The notes beneath the pieces were generated by a model that worked only from the letters and a program-made list of their open reading frames with translations, searched no databases and was not told the origin of the DNA. A stretch of 54,081 nt of DNA, from the NCBI GenBank assembly GCA_964577305.1, contig CAZNYS010000016.1, positions 1 through 54,081 of the forward strand, read 5' to 3'. The translations under genes were made by a program, and so were the position numbers. Shown here one piece after another: positions 45,468 through 53,760 of this stretch. The number at the start of each line of letters is the position of its first letter. Position 1 is the stretch's first letter. This DNA comes from UBA9300 sp964577305 (GTDB lineage: Bacteria; Bacteroidota; Bacteroidia; Bacteroidales; VadinHA17).

Positions 45468-45879
45468 GGCTGCACTTTATTGGTTTTTATATTATTACAG
45501 TTGAATCTGTCCAAAAAACTGTAAATTATTTCCATACATACTATAGACGCATAATTAGTATGTATGTTGCAATCTTTTTTGTTAATTAAATGTTAATGAT
45601 TTACAAAAGCTATAATCTATTATGTGAATCGATGTCTGAACTTAAAGAATATCAAATACTGGTAATAATTGTTAAAAGCAGGATAATGGATATAAAGAAT
45701 CTCAAAATTTTGTATCTTGCGTTTGATAAAACATGAATTATGATCCAACAACTATGTCATAGTTTTATGTATAACCGTCTCGGAAAGCGATTATATGAAT
45801 GCTGGATGTTCTATTTATAGCTTTGATTGATCCTGTTTCCCGATCCTGACTAATCTTTAACCATATTATTTTATTATAC
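45468..45879. promoter_or_regulatory. 412-bp divergent regulatory region with an 11-bp perfect dyad
   Basis: No gene is evident. It is AT-rich and lies between a minus-strand secreted-protein gene and the plus-strand glycyl radical operon. The perfect inverted repeat CATACATACTA (45533-45543) and TAGTATGTATG (45556-45566), with a 12-bp spacer, looks like the binding site of a dimeric regulator. It is 66 bp before the minus-strand start. TATCTTGCG near 45713 resembles a -7 box only loosely. The long leader before 45880 is otherwise unexplained. Confidence 0.5.
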
Positions 45880-46680
45880 ATGAAAGGTTTGATATTCAAT
45901 ATCAAAAGATATGCAATACACGACGGACCCGGCATACGGGTAACCTTCTTTATGAAAGGCTGCCCCCTGGGATGCTGGTGGTGCCATAATCCTGAAGGTA
46001 TCAGTGCAGACGTGCAGGAAGTTGAACGGGTGGACCGGATAGGAGATAAGGAATTTACAGTTAAAGAAACAGTTGGGAAATATTATACTGCAGCAGAGTT
46101 ACTGGAAATAGTAAAGAAGGATATGGTATTTATAGAAGAGTCAGGTGGCGGAGTTACCTTTTCAGGAGGTGAGCCACTGATGCAGTCCGGTTTCCTTTCA
46201 GAAGCATTAAGAGTGTTCCGGGAAGAAGGCATTCATACAACTGTTGATACCTCCGGTCACGCTAAAAGAGCAACTATTGATACAATACTTCCTTTAACAG
46301 ATCTTTTCCTTTTTGATATCAAACACCTGGATCCTGAAAAACATAAAAAATATACAGGCGTATCAAATGAGATCATTCTGGATAATTATAATTATATACT
46401 TGAGAAAGGTAAGAAAGTGATAATAAGGATACCGATAATACCGGGATTTAATGATGATATCGGGCAATTAGAGGCATTCAGAAATTTTGTTGATGCACAA
46501 CATGGAGCAAATATCCACAGGGTGGACTTGCTGCCATATCACAGGATCGGAAGCTCAAAATACAGGAAGCTTAAGCTTGATTACAAAATGCAAAATATTG
46601 AACAACCTTCTACCGGAAGGATGAAAGAACTGAAGAACTTTTTCGCCGGAAGTGGTGTTAATGTAAAAATTGGCGGATAA
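45880..46680 (+). CDS. Glycyl radical enzyme activase (radical SAM), HypD-type partner
   Basis: 266 residues. The radical SAM cluster motif is CPLGCWWC with Cys28, Cys32 and Cys35, and the opening IKRYAIHDGPGIRVTFFMKG is the activase signature. GGGVTFSGGEPLMQ, DLFLFDIKHLD and RIPIIPGFNDD follow. It abstracts a hydrogen from the partner glycine to make the radical. The segment after NPEG holds no cysteines, so the ferredoxin-like auxiliary cluster domain of many such activases is absent. It starts 12 bp before the glycyl radical enzyme gene, which fixes its target. Confidence 0.93.
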   Translation: MKGLIFNIKRYAIHDGPGIRVTFFMKGCPLGCWWCHNPEGISADVQEVERVDRIGDKEFTVKETVGKYYTAAELLEIVKKDMVFIEESGGGVTFSGGEPLMQSGFLSEALRVFREEGIHTTVDTSGHAKRATIDTILPLTDLFLFDIKHLDPEKHKKYTGVSNEIILDNYNYILEKGKKVIIRIPIIPGFNDDIGQLEAFRNFVDAQHGANIHRVDLLPYHRIGSSKYRKLKLDYKMQNIEQPSTGRMKELKNFFAGSGVNVKIGG

Positions 46681-46692
46681 AAAATACTGGAT

Positions 46693-49062
46693 ATGAAACT
46701 TACAAACAGAGTAAAAAAATTGAGAGAACAAAGCCTTAATGCTGTTGAGACTATTTCAGCAGAAAGGTCAATGCTGGTTACCAGGTTCTATAAAAGTGAC
46801 ATGGCAAGGGAAGTATCGGTGCCTGTACGCAGAGCCATGGCATTTGAATATATACTGAAAAACAAGAAACTATGCATCAACGATGGTGAACTGATAGTTG
46901 GGGAAAGAGGACCTGAACCCAAGGCAACACCAACATACCCTGAAATAAGCCTGCATTCACTTGATGATCTTGAGATACTTGATACAAGAGAGAAAGTATC
47001 CTTTAGAGTAAGCGATGAGGTAAAGGATATTTACAGGAAGGAAATTATCCCGTACTGGAAAGGTAAAAGTAACAGGGACAAAATAATGGAAGCAATGACT
47101 CCTGCCTGGAAGAAAGCATATAATGCAGGTGTTTTTACCGAATTCCAGGAACAGAGGGCTCCGGGACATACTGTCCTGGGTTATAAGTTATTCAGCAAGG
47201 GTTTTCTGGATCTGAAAAAGGAGATAGAAGAAAGTATGCACGATCTTGATTATTATAATGATCGTTATGCCTATGACAAGTACGAGGAACTGAAAGCAAT
47301 GAATATTGCATGTGATGCTATTATAATGTATGCCGGCTGTAATGCTGATGAACTGGAGAAAATGGTGTCAAAGACTAAAGATGAGAACCGTAAGTCTGAA
47401 TTGAAGGAAATGGCAAGGATATGCCGTAAAGTACCTGCCCATGCTCCGGATACTTTTCATGAGATGTTGCAGCATTACTGGTTTATTCACCTTGGTGTTG
47501 TTACGGAACTTAATCCATGGGACTCATTTAATCCCGGCAGACTGGATCAACATCTTTTGCCGGTTTATCAAAAAGACATAAACGAAGGGATATTAACCAG
47601 GGATAAAGCTTACGAACTGCTTGGATGTTTCTGGGTTAAGTTCAATAATCATCCTGCACCACCCAAGATAGGGGTTACAGCACAGGAAAGTAATACTTAT
47701 ACGGACTTTTGTCTTATTAACCTGGGTGGAGTAAAAGCTGACGGAACAGATGCAGTAAACGAGATGACCTATATATTACTTGATGTTGTCAGGGAAATGA
47801 GGATAGTACAACCGAGCTCCATGGTCCAGATATCAAAGAAGAATCCCGATAAGTTCATTCATAAAGCACTCGATATAATAAAAACAGGATTTGGCCAGCC
47901 CTCATGCTTTAATACCGATGCCATAATCCAGGAATTGATGTCACAGGGTAAATCTATTGTTGATGCACGCAATGGGGGTGCCTCAGGCTGCGTTGAAACA
48001 GGTGCTTTTGGTACTGAATCGTACTGGCTTTCAGGATACTTTAATCTTGCTAAAATTCTTGAAATAACACTGTATAACGGGATAGATCCCCGCACGGGTG
48101 ATACAGTGGGCTTACCTACAGGAGAAGCGAAAAATTTTAAAGATTTTGATGATCTCTTTATGGCGTTCAAAGAACAACTTGGATATTTTGCTTCTACTAA
48201 AATACGTGGTAATAATGTCATAGAGAGGATTTTTGCCAGGAATATGCCGGCACCTTTTCTTTCCTTGCTGATTGAAGATTGTATAGCAAACGGAAGGGAT
48301 TATAATGACGGTGGTGCCAGGTATAACACTACTTACATACAGGGCGTGGGCCTGGGTACCATAACTGATATGCTCAGTTCAATTAGGTATAATATCTATG
48401 ATAAGAAGAAATATTCATGGAAGCAGTTGATGGACGCAATAGTACATGATTTTGAAGGATTTGATGATCTGCAATATGACCTTGTATATAATTCACCAAA
48501 GTATGGTAATGATGATGATTATGCCGATCAGCATGCTGTTATGGTTTTTGAAACATTCTATGATGCAGTTAATGGTCATCCTACACCAAGGGGAGGTATA
48601 CACAGGATTAATATGCTTCCCACCACCTCGCATGTTTATTTTGGTTCCGTAATTGGTGCCACCCCGGATGGAAGGCGTGCATATGTACCCCTGTCAGAAG
48701 GTATATCACCATTCCAGGGTGTCGACAGGCTGGGACCAACAGCTGTAATGAAGTCAGCTTCAAAGATCGATCACCTTAAAACCGGGGGAACCTTACTAAA
48801 CCAGAAATTCAGTCCACAGTTTTTTGAGGATGAGGATAGTTATTCAAACCTTACTGCACTGATAAGAAGTTATTTTAAACTGGATGGTCATCATGTTCAA
48901 TTTAATGTTGTTGATGCCGACACCCTGAAAGATGCACAAAAACATCCTGAACTTTACCGTGACCTGATTGTCAGGGTTGCAGGCTACAGCGATTATTTCA
49001 ATGACCTGGGTGAAGATCTGCAGAACGAGATAATAAGAAGAACAGAACACGAATCAGTATAA
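46693..49062 (+). CDS. hypD: trans-4-hydroxy-L-proline dehydratase, glycyl radical enzyme
   Basis: 789 residues. Catalytic Cys433 and Glu435 lie in SGCVETGAFG, and the radical Gly764 lies in RVAGYSDYF near the C-terminus. Compared with residues I recall from the C. difficile HypD structure (His160, Asp278, Ser334, Asp339, Phe340, Cys434, Glu436, Tyr450, Thr645, Gly765), the window protein has His159, Asp277, Ser333, Asp338, Phe339, Cys433, Glu435, Tyr449, Thr644 and Gly764, one residue lower throughout. The enzyme removes water from hydroxyproline to give pyrroline-5-carboxylate, which ProC reduces to proline. No proC is in the window. It is oxygen-sensitive and cytoplasmic. Confidence 0.93.
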   Translation: MKLTNRVKKLREQSLNAVETISAERSMLVTRFYKSDMAREVSVPVRRAMAFEYILKNKKLCINDGELIVGERGPEPKATPTYPEISLHSLDDLEILDTREKVSFRVSDEVKDIYRKEIIPYWKGKSNRDKIMEAMTPAWKKAYNAGVFTEFQEQRAPGHTVLGYKLFSKGFLDLKKEIEESMHDLDYYNDRYAYDKYEELKAMNIACDAIIMYAGCNADELEKMVSKTKDENRKSELKEMARICRKVPAHAPDTFHEMLQHYWFIHLGVVTELNPWDSFNPGRLDQHLLPVYQKDINEGILTRDKAYELLGCFWVKFNNHPAPPKIGVTAQESNTYTDFCLINLGGVKADGTDAVNEMTYILLDVVREMRIVQPSSMVQISKKNPDKFIHKALDIIKTGFGQPSCFNTDAIIQELMSQGKSIVDARNGGASGCVETGAFGTESYWLSGYFNLAKILEITLYNGIDPRTGDTVGLPTGEAKNFKDFDDLFMAFKEQLGYFASTKIRGNNVIERIFARNMPAPFLSLLIEDCIANGRDYNDGGARYNTTYIQGVGLGTITDMLSSIRYNIYDKKKYSWKQLMDAIVHDFEGFDDLQYDLVYNSPKYGNDDDYADQHAVMVFETFYDAVNGHPTPRGGIHRINMLPTTSHVYFGSVIGATPDGRRAYVPLSEGISPFQGVDRLGPTAVMKSASKIDHLKTGGTLLNQKFSPQFFEDEDSYSNLTALIRSYFKLDGHHVQFNVVDADTLKDAQKHPELYRDLIVRVAGYSDYFNDLGEDLQNEIIRRTEHESV

Positions 49063-49082
49063 TATAACCAATCAATAATATT

Positions 49083-50480
49083 ATGTTTAAGAAAGAAGTT
49101 TACATAAAAAGAAGAGAAGAACTTAAGAAAACAGTTGGATCAGGTATGATCTTACTGCTGGGTAATGATGAAAGCCCGATGAATTATGCTGATAATCCGT
49201 ACCATTTTCATCAGGATAGTACTTTCAGGTACTTTTTAGGGCTCAATTTCCCCAACCTGGCCGGTATATTGGATTGTGATACCGGTGAGGATATAATTTT
49301 CGGTGATGATCTTACTATAGAAGATTTTGTCTGGATGGGACCCCAGCCTACGATAAAAGAAAGAGCTGCGGCCTTTGGGATTACTAAAGCTGCGCCGCTA
49401 AAAGAACTGGTAAAACTTCTTCAAAAGGAAAGAGCCAGAGACAGGGCCATACATTTCCTTCCCCCGTACAGACCGGAGAACAAGATCAAGCTTTTTGAAT
49501 GGCTTGGCATTTTGCCTGCTGAGTCTCATGCCGAATCATCCATTGAACTTGCTAGGGCAGTGATCGCACAGCGTAACTATAAAACTGCTGAAGAGATAGA
49601 AGAGATACGTAAAGCGGCTGATATATCAGTGGATATGCACCGGACTGCTATGCGCATGGCAGCTCCAGGTGTTACAGAGGCACAAATAGCAGCAGCTGTT
49701 GGTCATGCAGCTGAGGCAGTGGGAGCCAGGATATCATTCCCAATTATTGCAACTATTAATGGGCAAACACTGCACAATCATTATCATGGCAATACCCTGC
49801 AAAGCGGGCAGATGTTCCTTCTGGATGCAGGTGCCGAGGTTGAATCAGGGTATGGTGCCGACCTGTCAAGCACTGTACCTGTGGATGTCCATTTCACCCC
49901 AGTGCAAAGGGACATATATAATATTACACTCGACAGCCATAATACTGCCATCAGTATGCTTAAACCCGGTTTAGCCTTTAAGGAAGTTTACCTTGAATCA
50001 GCAAGGGTTATTGTGAGGGGATTGAAAGACATGGGACTTATGAAAGGTAATGTGGATGATGCTGTTGCCAGCGGAGCACATGCACTCTTCTTTCCATGCG
50101 GCCTCGGTCACATGATGGGCATGGACGTGCACGATATGGAAGACCTGGGTGAAACATATGTTGGATGGGATGGACAGAAGAGACCCACCCAATTCGGTAT
50201 AAAATCACTGAGACTGGGACGTAAGCTTGAACCCGGATTTGTCCTGACCATAGAACCTGGGATATATTTCATTCCTGAACTTATAGACCAGTGGCATGGA
50301 ACAGGTAATAACAGTGAGTTTATCAATTTTGACAGAGTAAACGACTTCCGGAATTTCAGTGGTATAAGGAATGAGGAAGATTTCCTTATTACCAAAACAG
50401 GATATGAACTGCTTGGTAAACCTAAACCAAAAACCCTGGAAGATGTAGAGGCAGAGCATGCTAAAGACCTGCCACTCTAG
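49083..50480 (+). CDS. pepP: Aminopeptidase P family protein (M24B, Xaa-Pro peptidase)
   Basis: 465 residues. The N-terminal creatinase-like domain (about 1-160) is followed by the pita-bread metallopeptidase domain. Metal ligands are seen in LLDAGAE and GADLSS (two Asp), GLGHMMGMDVHD (His), TIEPGIYF (Glu) and IRNEEDFLIT (Glu); NHYHGN holds the substrate-binding histidines. It cuts X-Pro bonds, either aminopeptidase P or prolidase type. It has no signal peptide, so it works on imported peptides. It follows the dehydratase gene after 20 bp and therefore probably shares its transcript, which suggests that it frees proline or hydroxyproline from peptides for the dehydratase and ProC. Confidence 0.9.
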   Translation: MFKKEVYIKRREELKKTVGSGMILLLGNDESPMNYADNPYHFHQDSTFRYFLGLNFPNLAGILDCDTGEDIIFGDDLTIEDFVWMGPQPTIKERAAAFGITKAAPLKELVKLLQKERARDRAIHFLPPYRPENKIKLFEWLGILPAESHAESSIELARAVIAQRNYKTAEEIEEIRKAADISVDMHRTAMRMAAPGVTEAQIAAAVGHAAEAVGARISFPIIATINGQTLHNHYHGNTLQSGQMFLLDAGAEVESGYGADLSSTVPVDVHFTPVQRDIYNITLDSHNTAISMLKPGLAFKEVYLESARVIVRGLKDMGLMKGNVDDAVASGAHALFFPCGLGHMMGMDVHDMEDLGETYVGWDGQKRPTQFGIKSLRLGRKLEPGFVLTIEPGIYFIPELIDQWHGTGNNSEFINFDRVNDFRNFSGIRNEEDFLITKTGYELLGKPKPKTLEDVEAEHAKDLPL

Positions 50481-50860
50481 TACTGTCACTCTGGGTGCCT
50501 CGACCACTGTAGCTTTTCAGGCATAGGCAAGAAGCCCACAGAGCGCAACGAAGAACCTGTAAAGTTTAAGTAGTTTAAGTGATTTAAGCCCTTGATCTTT
50601 ATATTATCGATTGCTTAAACTACTTACTATAAATACTCACTGTTCATCTCTCACCGCTTACTGCTTCTACCTCAGCCTTACAGTGTCCACCGTAGCTGTA
50701 GCGGAGGTGGAGTCTCAGCCTCAGCCTTTACCTTGGCCTTTGTATATACTTTTTAATTTTCTTAATTTCCATTTTTTTCGTAACTTATACCTGATCTTAT
50801 CCGGCCTTTCCGGGATATTCGTTATATCTAATACAAGTTCTTGAGTCTCATACATAAATT
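50481..50860. other. 380-bp intergenic region with a 13-bp inverted repeat
   Basis: No credible gene is seen; an open frame at 50611-50844 lacks any recognisable feature. TAAGTAGTTTAAG (50567-50579) and CTTAAACTACTTA (50614-50626) form a perfect 13-bp inverted repeat with a 34-base loop, downstream of the aminopeptidase gene. The word TTTAAG is repeated three times around the left arm. Near 50698-50740 is a CT-rich stretch of repeated CTCAGC and CCTTTACC words that resembles the reverse complement of the AAGGCT repeat at 20601. Confidence 0.5.
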
Positions 50861-51604
50861 ATGGCAGAAAAATTTTTTAAATACTTTGATGAAAGGTACA
50901 GGGGAGATGTTCTAAGGGGTTCATCAGATAGCTCCGGTCCTATAATTACAATATCCAGGCTGACAGGTTGTGATGCTGTAGCTATTGCAAAAAATTTGGT
51001 TAAATGTCTGAACAAAGAGGAGAATACATCAAAGTGGAGGTGGATTGATAAGGAAATACTATTGAATACTGCACGTGAACTGGATACAGGTGCCTATAAT
51101 GTAGAAAGTTATATTAAAAGGCACCAGCTTTCTGGCTTCTCGGAAATGCTCATGGCTATATCAGGCAAATATATAAGCGATGCAAAAGTCAGGAAAACCA
51201 TCAAGGATGTTGTGCTTACAATATGCAAGGAAGGGTATGTCGTTCTGGTAGGCAGGGGGGGAGTAGCCCTGACTGGTTCTGTGAATAGAGCTCTTCATGT
51301 GCGCCTTGTAGCACCTTTCTACTGGAGGGTTGAAAATGTTATGAAGAAAAAGGAACTTGATATCGAAGCCGCTGAAGAATTTGTTATTGACACAGATGAA
51401 AAAAGACATAATCTTATAATTAATTTCCTTGATAAAAAACCTATAACTCTTGATTATCTCTTTGATGTTACTATGAACAGGAGTTCTTTTACGGTGGAGC
51501 AGATTGCTGAAACTCTATGTGTGCTGTATAAAAAGAAACTGGAATTTGTATCGACCGGTGGCTTTAAGTCAAGGAAAGGCCCCCTGATGGATGCATACGG
51601 ATAA
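50861..51604 (+). CDS. Cytidylate kinase-like family protein
   Basis: 247 residues. ITISRLTGCDAVAIAKNL at the start corresponds to the P-loop region of the AAA_26/Cytidylate_kin2 family, but the GKS/GKT triad is lacking: the loop reads TGCDAVA. WRWIDKEILLNTARELD, GYVVLVGRGGVALTGS and MKKKELDIEAAEEFVIDTDE follow the family pattern, including the LID-like arginine region. Members are presumed nucleotide kinases, but most are uncharacterised. It ends in a strong bidirectional terminator shared with the malic enzyme gene. Confidence 0.85.
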   Translation: MAEKFFKYFDERYRGDVLRGSSDSSGPIITISRLTGCDAVAIAKNLVKCLNKEENTSKWRWIDKEILLNTARELDTGAYNVESYIKRHQLSGFSEMLMAISGKYISDAKVRKTIKDVVLTICKEGYVVLVGRGGVALTGSVNRALHVRLVAPFYWRVENVMKKKELDIEAAEEFVIDTDEKRHNLIINFLDKKPITLDYLFDVTMNRSSFTVEQIAETLCVLYKKKLEFVSTGGFKSRKGPLMDAYG

Positions 51605-51638
51605 AAAAAGAGGATACCCTGGAGATATCCTCTTTTTT
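51604..51638. terminator. Bidirectional terminator between convergent genes
   Basis: Perfect 13-bp arms AAAAAAGAGGATA (51604-51616) and TATCCTCTTTTTT (51626-51638) with a 9-base loop. An A-run before and a T-run after the core make it function on either strand. It begins at the last base of the kinase stop codon and ends 15 bp before the malic enzyme stop. Confidence 0.92.
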
Positions 51639-51652
51639 ATTACAGTAAACTT

Positions 51653-52972
51653 TTAGTATTCAATTGGTTTTATACATACACTGGCGATATCCTGAATATG
51701 TTTTCTAACCCTGTTATCCAGGTTTTTCTTATATGCATCCCAGTCAGTAATGTTTTGCCTTGCTACCCCTGAGTCCATGGCTGCTTTGGCCACTGCTGAT
51801 GCAACCCAGGATATAAGTCTCAGGTCAAGTGGTTTGGGAATAATATAATCCCTTCCGAATTCAAGCTTATCAACATTATATGCCTTTGCAACTTCTTCCG
51901 GAACGGGCTCTTTCGCGAGGTTAGCCAGTGCATAGGCAGCTGCCAGCTTCATCTCCTCGTTTATGTCTCTTGCCATAACGTCGAGAGCACCACGGAAAAT
52001 AAAGGGGAAGCCAAGGACATTATTTATTTGATTCGGATAATCAGATCTTCCCGTAGCAAAAATAAGGTCATCCCTTGTTGCCATGGCATCTTCGTAAGTA
52101 ATCTCAGGATAAGGATTGGCCATAGCAAAAACAATTGGATTGGGAGCCATGCTGGCAAGCATCTCCTTTTTCATCATGTCAGCAACAGACAAACCGAGGA
52201 AGATGTCAGCACCAACGCATGCTTCGGCCAGTGAACTTATGTTCCTGTCAGTGGCAAACTGAGCTTTATATTTATTAATATCAGTCCTCTTCTTGTTGAT
52301 CACTCCTTTGGAGTCGACCATTACAATGTTTTCCTTCTTAATTCCAAGTGCCACATACAGCTTTGTACATGATATGGCACCGGCTCCTGCTCCACACACA
52401 ACCAGTTTCACGTCTTCTATCTTCTTGCCGGTAATTTCCAGGGCGTTAAGAAGGCCTGCTCCTGATATAATTGCAGTACCATGCTGATCATCATGGAAAA
52501 CAGGGATGTCAAGATCTCTTTTTAGTCTTTCTTCAATCTCAAAACACTCAGGTGCTTTGATATCCTCAAGATTAATACCTCCAAATGTAGGTGCTATCTT
52601 TGTGCAGAACTCGACCATTTTATCGACATCCTTCTCATCAACCTCAATGTCAAAAACATCGACGTCACCAAATACTTTGAAGAGTAATCCTTTGCCTTCC
52701 ATTACAGGTTTACCGGCCAGAGCACCGATATCACCCAGCCCAAGAACGGCTGTACCATTTGATATTACTGCAACCAGATTTGCCCTGGCTGTATACTCGT
52801 AAGCGTCAAGGGGATTTTTTTCTATTTCTTTACATGGGAAGGCAACTCCCGGGGTATAGGCCAGACTCAGGTCAAACTGGGTACTGAAAGGTTTTGTGGG
52901 AATTACCTCAACCTTTCCTTTACGTCCTGTACTGTGATACTTAAGGGCATGTTCTAATGTTACTTTTGGCAT
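51653..52972 (-). CDS. maeB: Malic enzyme (oxaloacetate-decarboxylating)
   Basis: 439 residues. It converts malate to pyruvate and CO2 with NAD(P)H. AYTPGVAFPCKEIEKNP, GTAVLGLGDIGALAGKPVME, KVFGDVDVFDIEVDE, FHDDQHGTAIISGAGLLNAL and the Rossmann VVCGAGAGAIS are the family signatures. The protein is the short form and lacks the roughly 300-residue phosphotransacetylase-like domain fused to MaeB in E. coli. It is transcribed alone, convergent with the kinase-like gene, and the FkbM gene lies 17 bp upstream on the same strand, so the two may be co-transcribed. Confidence 0.95.
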   Translation of the reverse strand: MPKVTLEHALKYHSTGRKGKVEVIPTKPFSTQFDLSLAYTPGVAFPCKEIEKNPLDAYEYTARANLVAVISNGTAVLGLGDIGALAGKPVMEGKGLLFKVFGDVDVFDIEVDEKDVDKMVEFCTKIAPTFGGINLEDIKAPECFEIEERLKRDLDIPVFHDDQHGTAIISGAGLLNALEITGKKIEDVKLVVCGAGAGAISCTKLYVALGIKKENIVMVDSKGVINKKRTDINKYKAQFATDRNISSLAEACVGADIFLGLSVADMMKKEMLASMAPNPIVFAMANPYPEITYEDAMATRDDLIFATGRSDYPNQINNVLGFPFIFRGALDVMARDINEEMKLAAAYALANLAKEPVPEEVAKAYNVDKLEFGRDYIIPKPLDLRLISWVASAVAKAAMDSGVARQNITDWDAYKKNLDNRVRKHIQDIASVCIKPIEY

Positions 52973-52989
52973 AGTTTGGATTTATTAGG

Positions 52990-53760
52990 TTATATACTAT
53001 GGTTATTTATGAAATCTCTTATCTGGTCATGCCTGTCTATGTGAATATATAAGATATCGGCATTGAATTTATCAAATATGCTGGTTCTCCTGAGTACTTT
53101 CTTAACCGGTATGTATGAATTGTATCCTTCTTTTAATAATATATCGTTAATCAATTGGCGGTTTTTTTGTTCCAGTTCAATCTGTATAATAGGCCTGTCG
53201 CGTTTAATTATTTCTATAAATCCGGGAATAACCCTGTTTTCGTAACCTTCAATGTCACATTTAATATAGTCAACCTTATCGAGGTTACCGAAAAGTGTCA
53301 ATGGGGTTTTCACCTCAACCCTTAAACCGGTATTATCATCTTCCTCTTCATGTTTAATTATACGGGTTAGTCCGTGCCTGTATGGCTGATCACCGGGTAT
53401 CCCCATATATTCAACCGATTCCTTATCCCCCAGTGCATATGGAAGAATTATTATGTTTGAGATTCCATTCAGGTTTTTCTTCAGTATTTCACGGTATAAC
53501 GGCACTGGCTCTACGGCCCATACAATACCTTCACTCCCTGTTGCCCTGGCAAAGATCCTGGTATAATACCCCAGGTTAGCTCCAATGTCAATGATCGTAT
53601 CCCCTTTTCTGATCAGCTTTGACACAAAATAGTGCATCTTGAATTTACTGGATATCTTAAGGAGCCCTGAATAATACAGGATAAAAAAAGACATACTTAT
53701 TATCCTGAAATAAACCCTCTCATCAAATATCAGGTATAATACTTTTTTAATGAACTTCAT
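52990..53760 (-). CDS. FkbM family methyltransferase
   Basis: 256 residues. The SAM-binding region is GDTIIDIGANLGYYTRIFAR near residue 53, followed by VWAVEPVPLYREILKKNLNG, a second acidic stretch and VDYIKCDIEGYENRVIPGF, all as in FkbM-type O-methyltransferases. A hydrophobic stretch at 17-34 (FRIISMSFFILYYSGLLKI) may be a membrane-associated or amphipathic segment. FkbM relatives methylate hydroxyls of secondary metabolites or surface polysaccharides; the substrate here is unknown. No glycosyltransferase lies nearby. It starts 17 bp before the malic enzyme gene. Confidence 0.88.
   Translation of the reverse strand: MKFIKKVLYLIFDERVYFRIISMSFFILYYSGLLKISSKFKMHYFVSKLIRKGDTIIDIGANLGYYTRIFARATGSEGIVWAVEPVPLYREILKKNLNGISNIIILPYALGDKESVEYMGIPGDQPYRHGLTRIIKHEEEDDNTGLRVEVKTPLTLFGNLDKVDYIKCDIEGYENRVIPGFIEIIKRDRPIIQIELEQKNRQLINDILLKEGYNSYIPVKKVLRRTSIFDKFNADILYIHIDRHDQIRDFINNHSI

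Noticed and set aside
46693..49062. Choline trimethylamine-lyase or pyruvate formate-lyase as the glycyl radical enzyme
   Set aside because: The cysteine motif is SGCVETG and the pocket residues follow HypD positions; pyruvate formate-lyase has two adjacent cysteines, which are absent.
50611..50844. A 77-residue plus-strand frame in the 380-bp gap
   Set aside because: It has low-complexity, repeat-derived sequence, lacks a recognisable domain, and lies over simple repeats and AT-rich DNA before the real gene at 50861.
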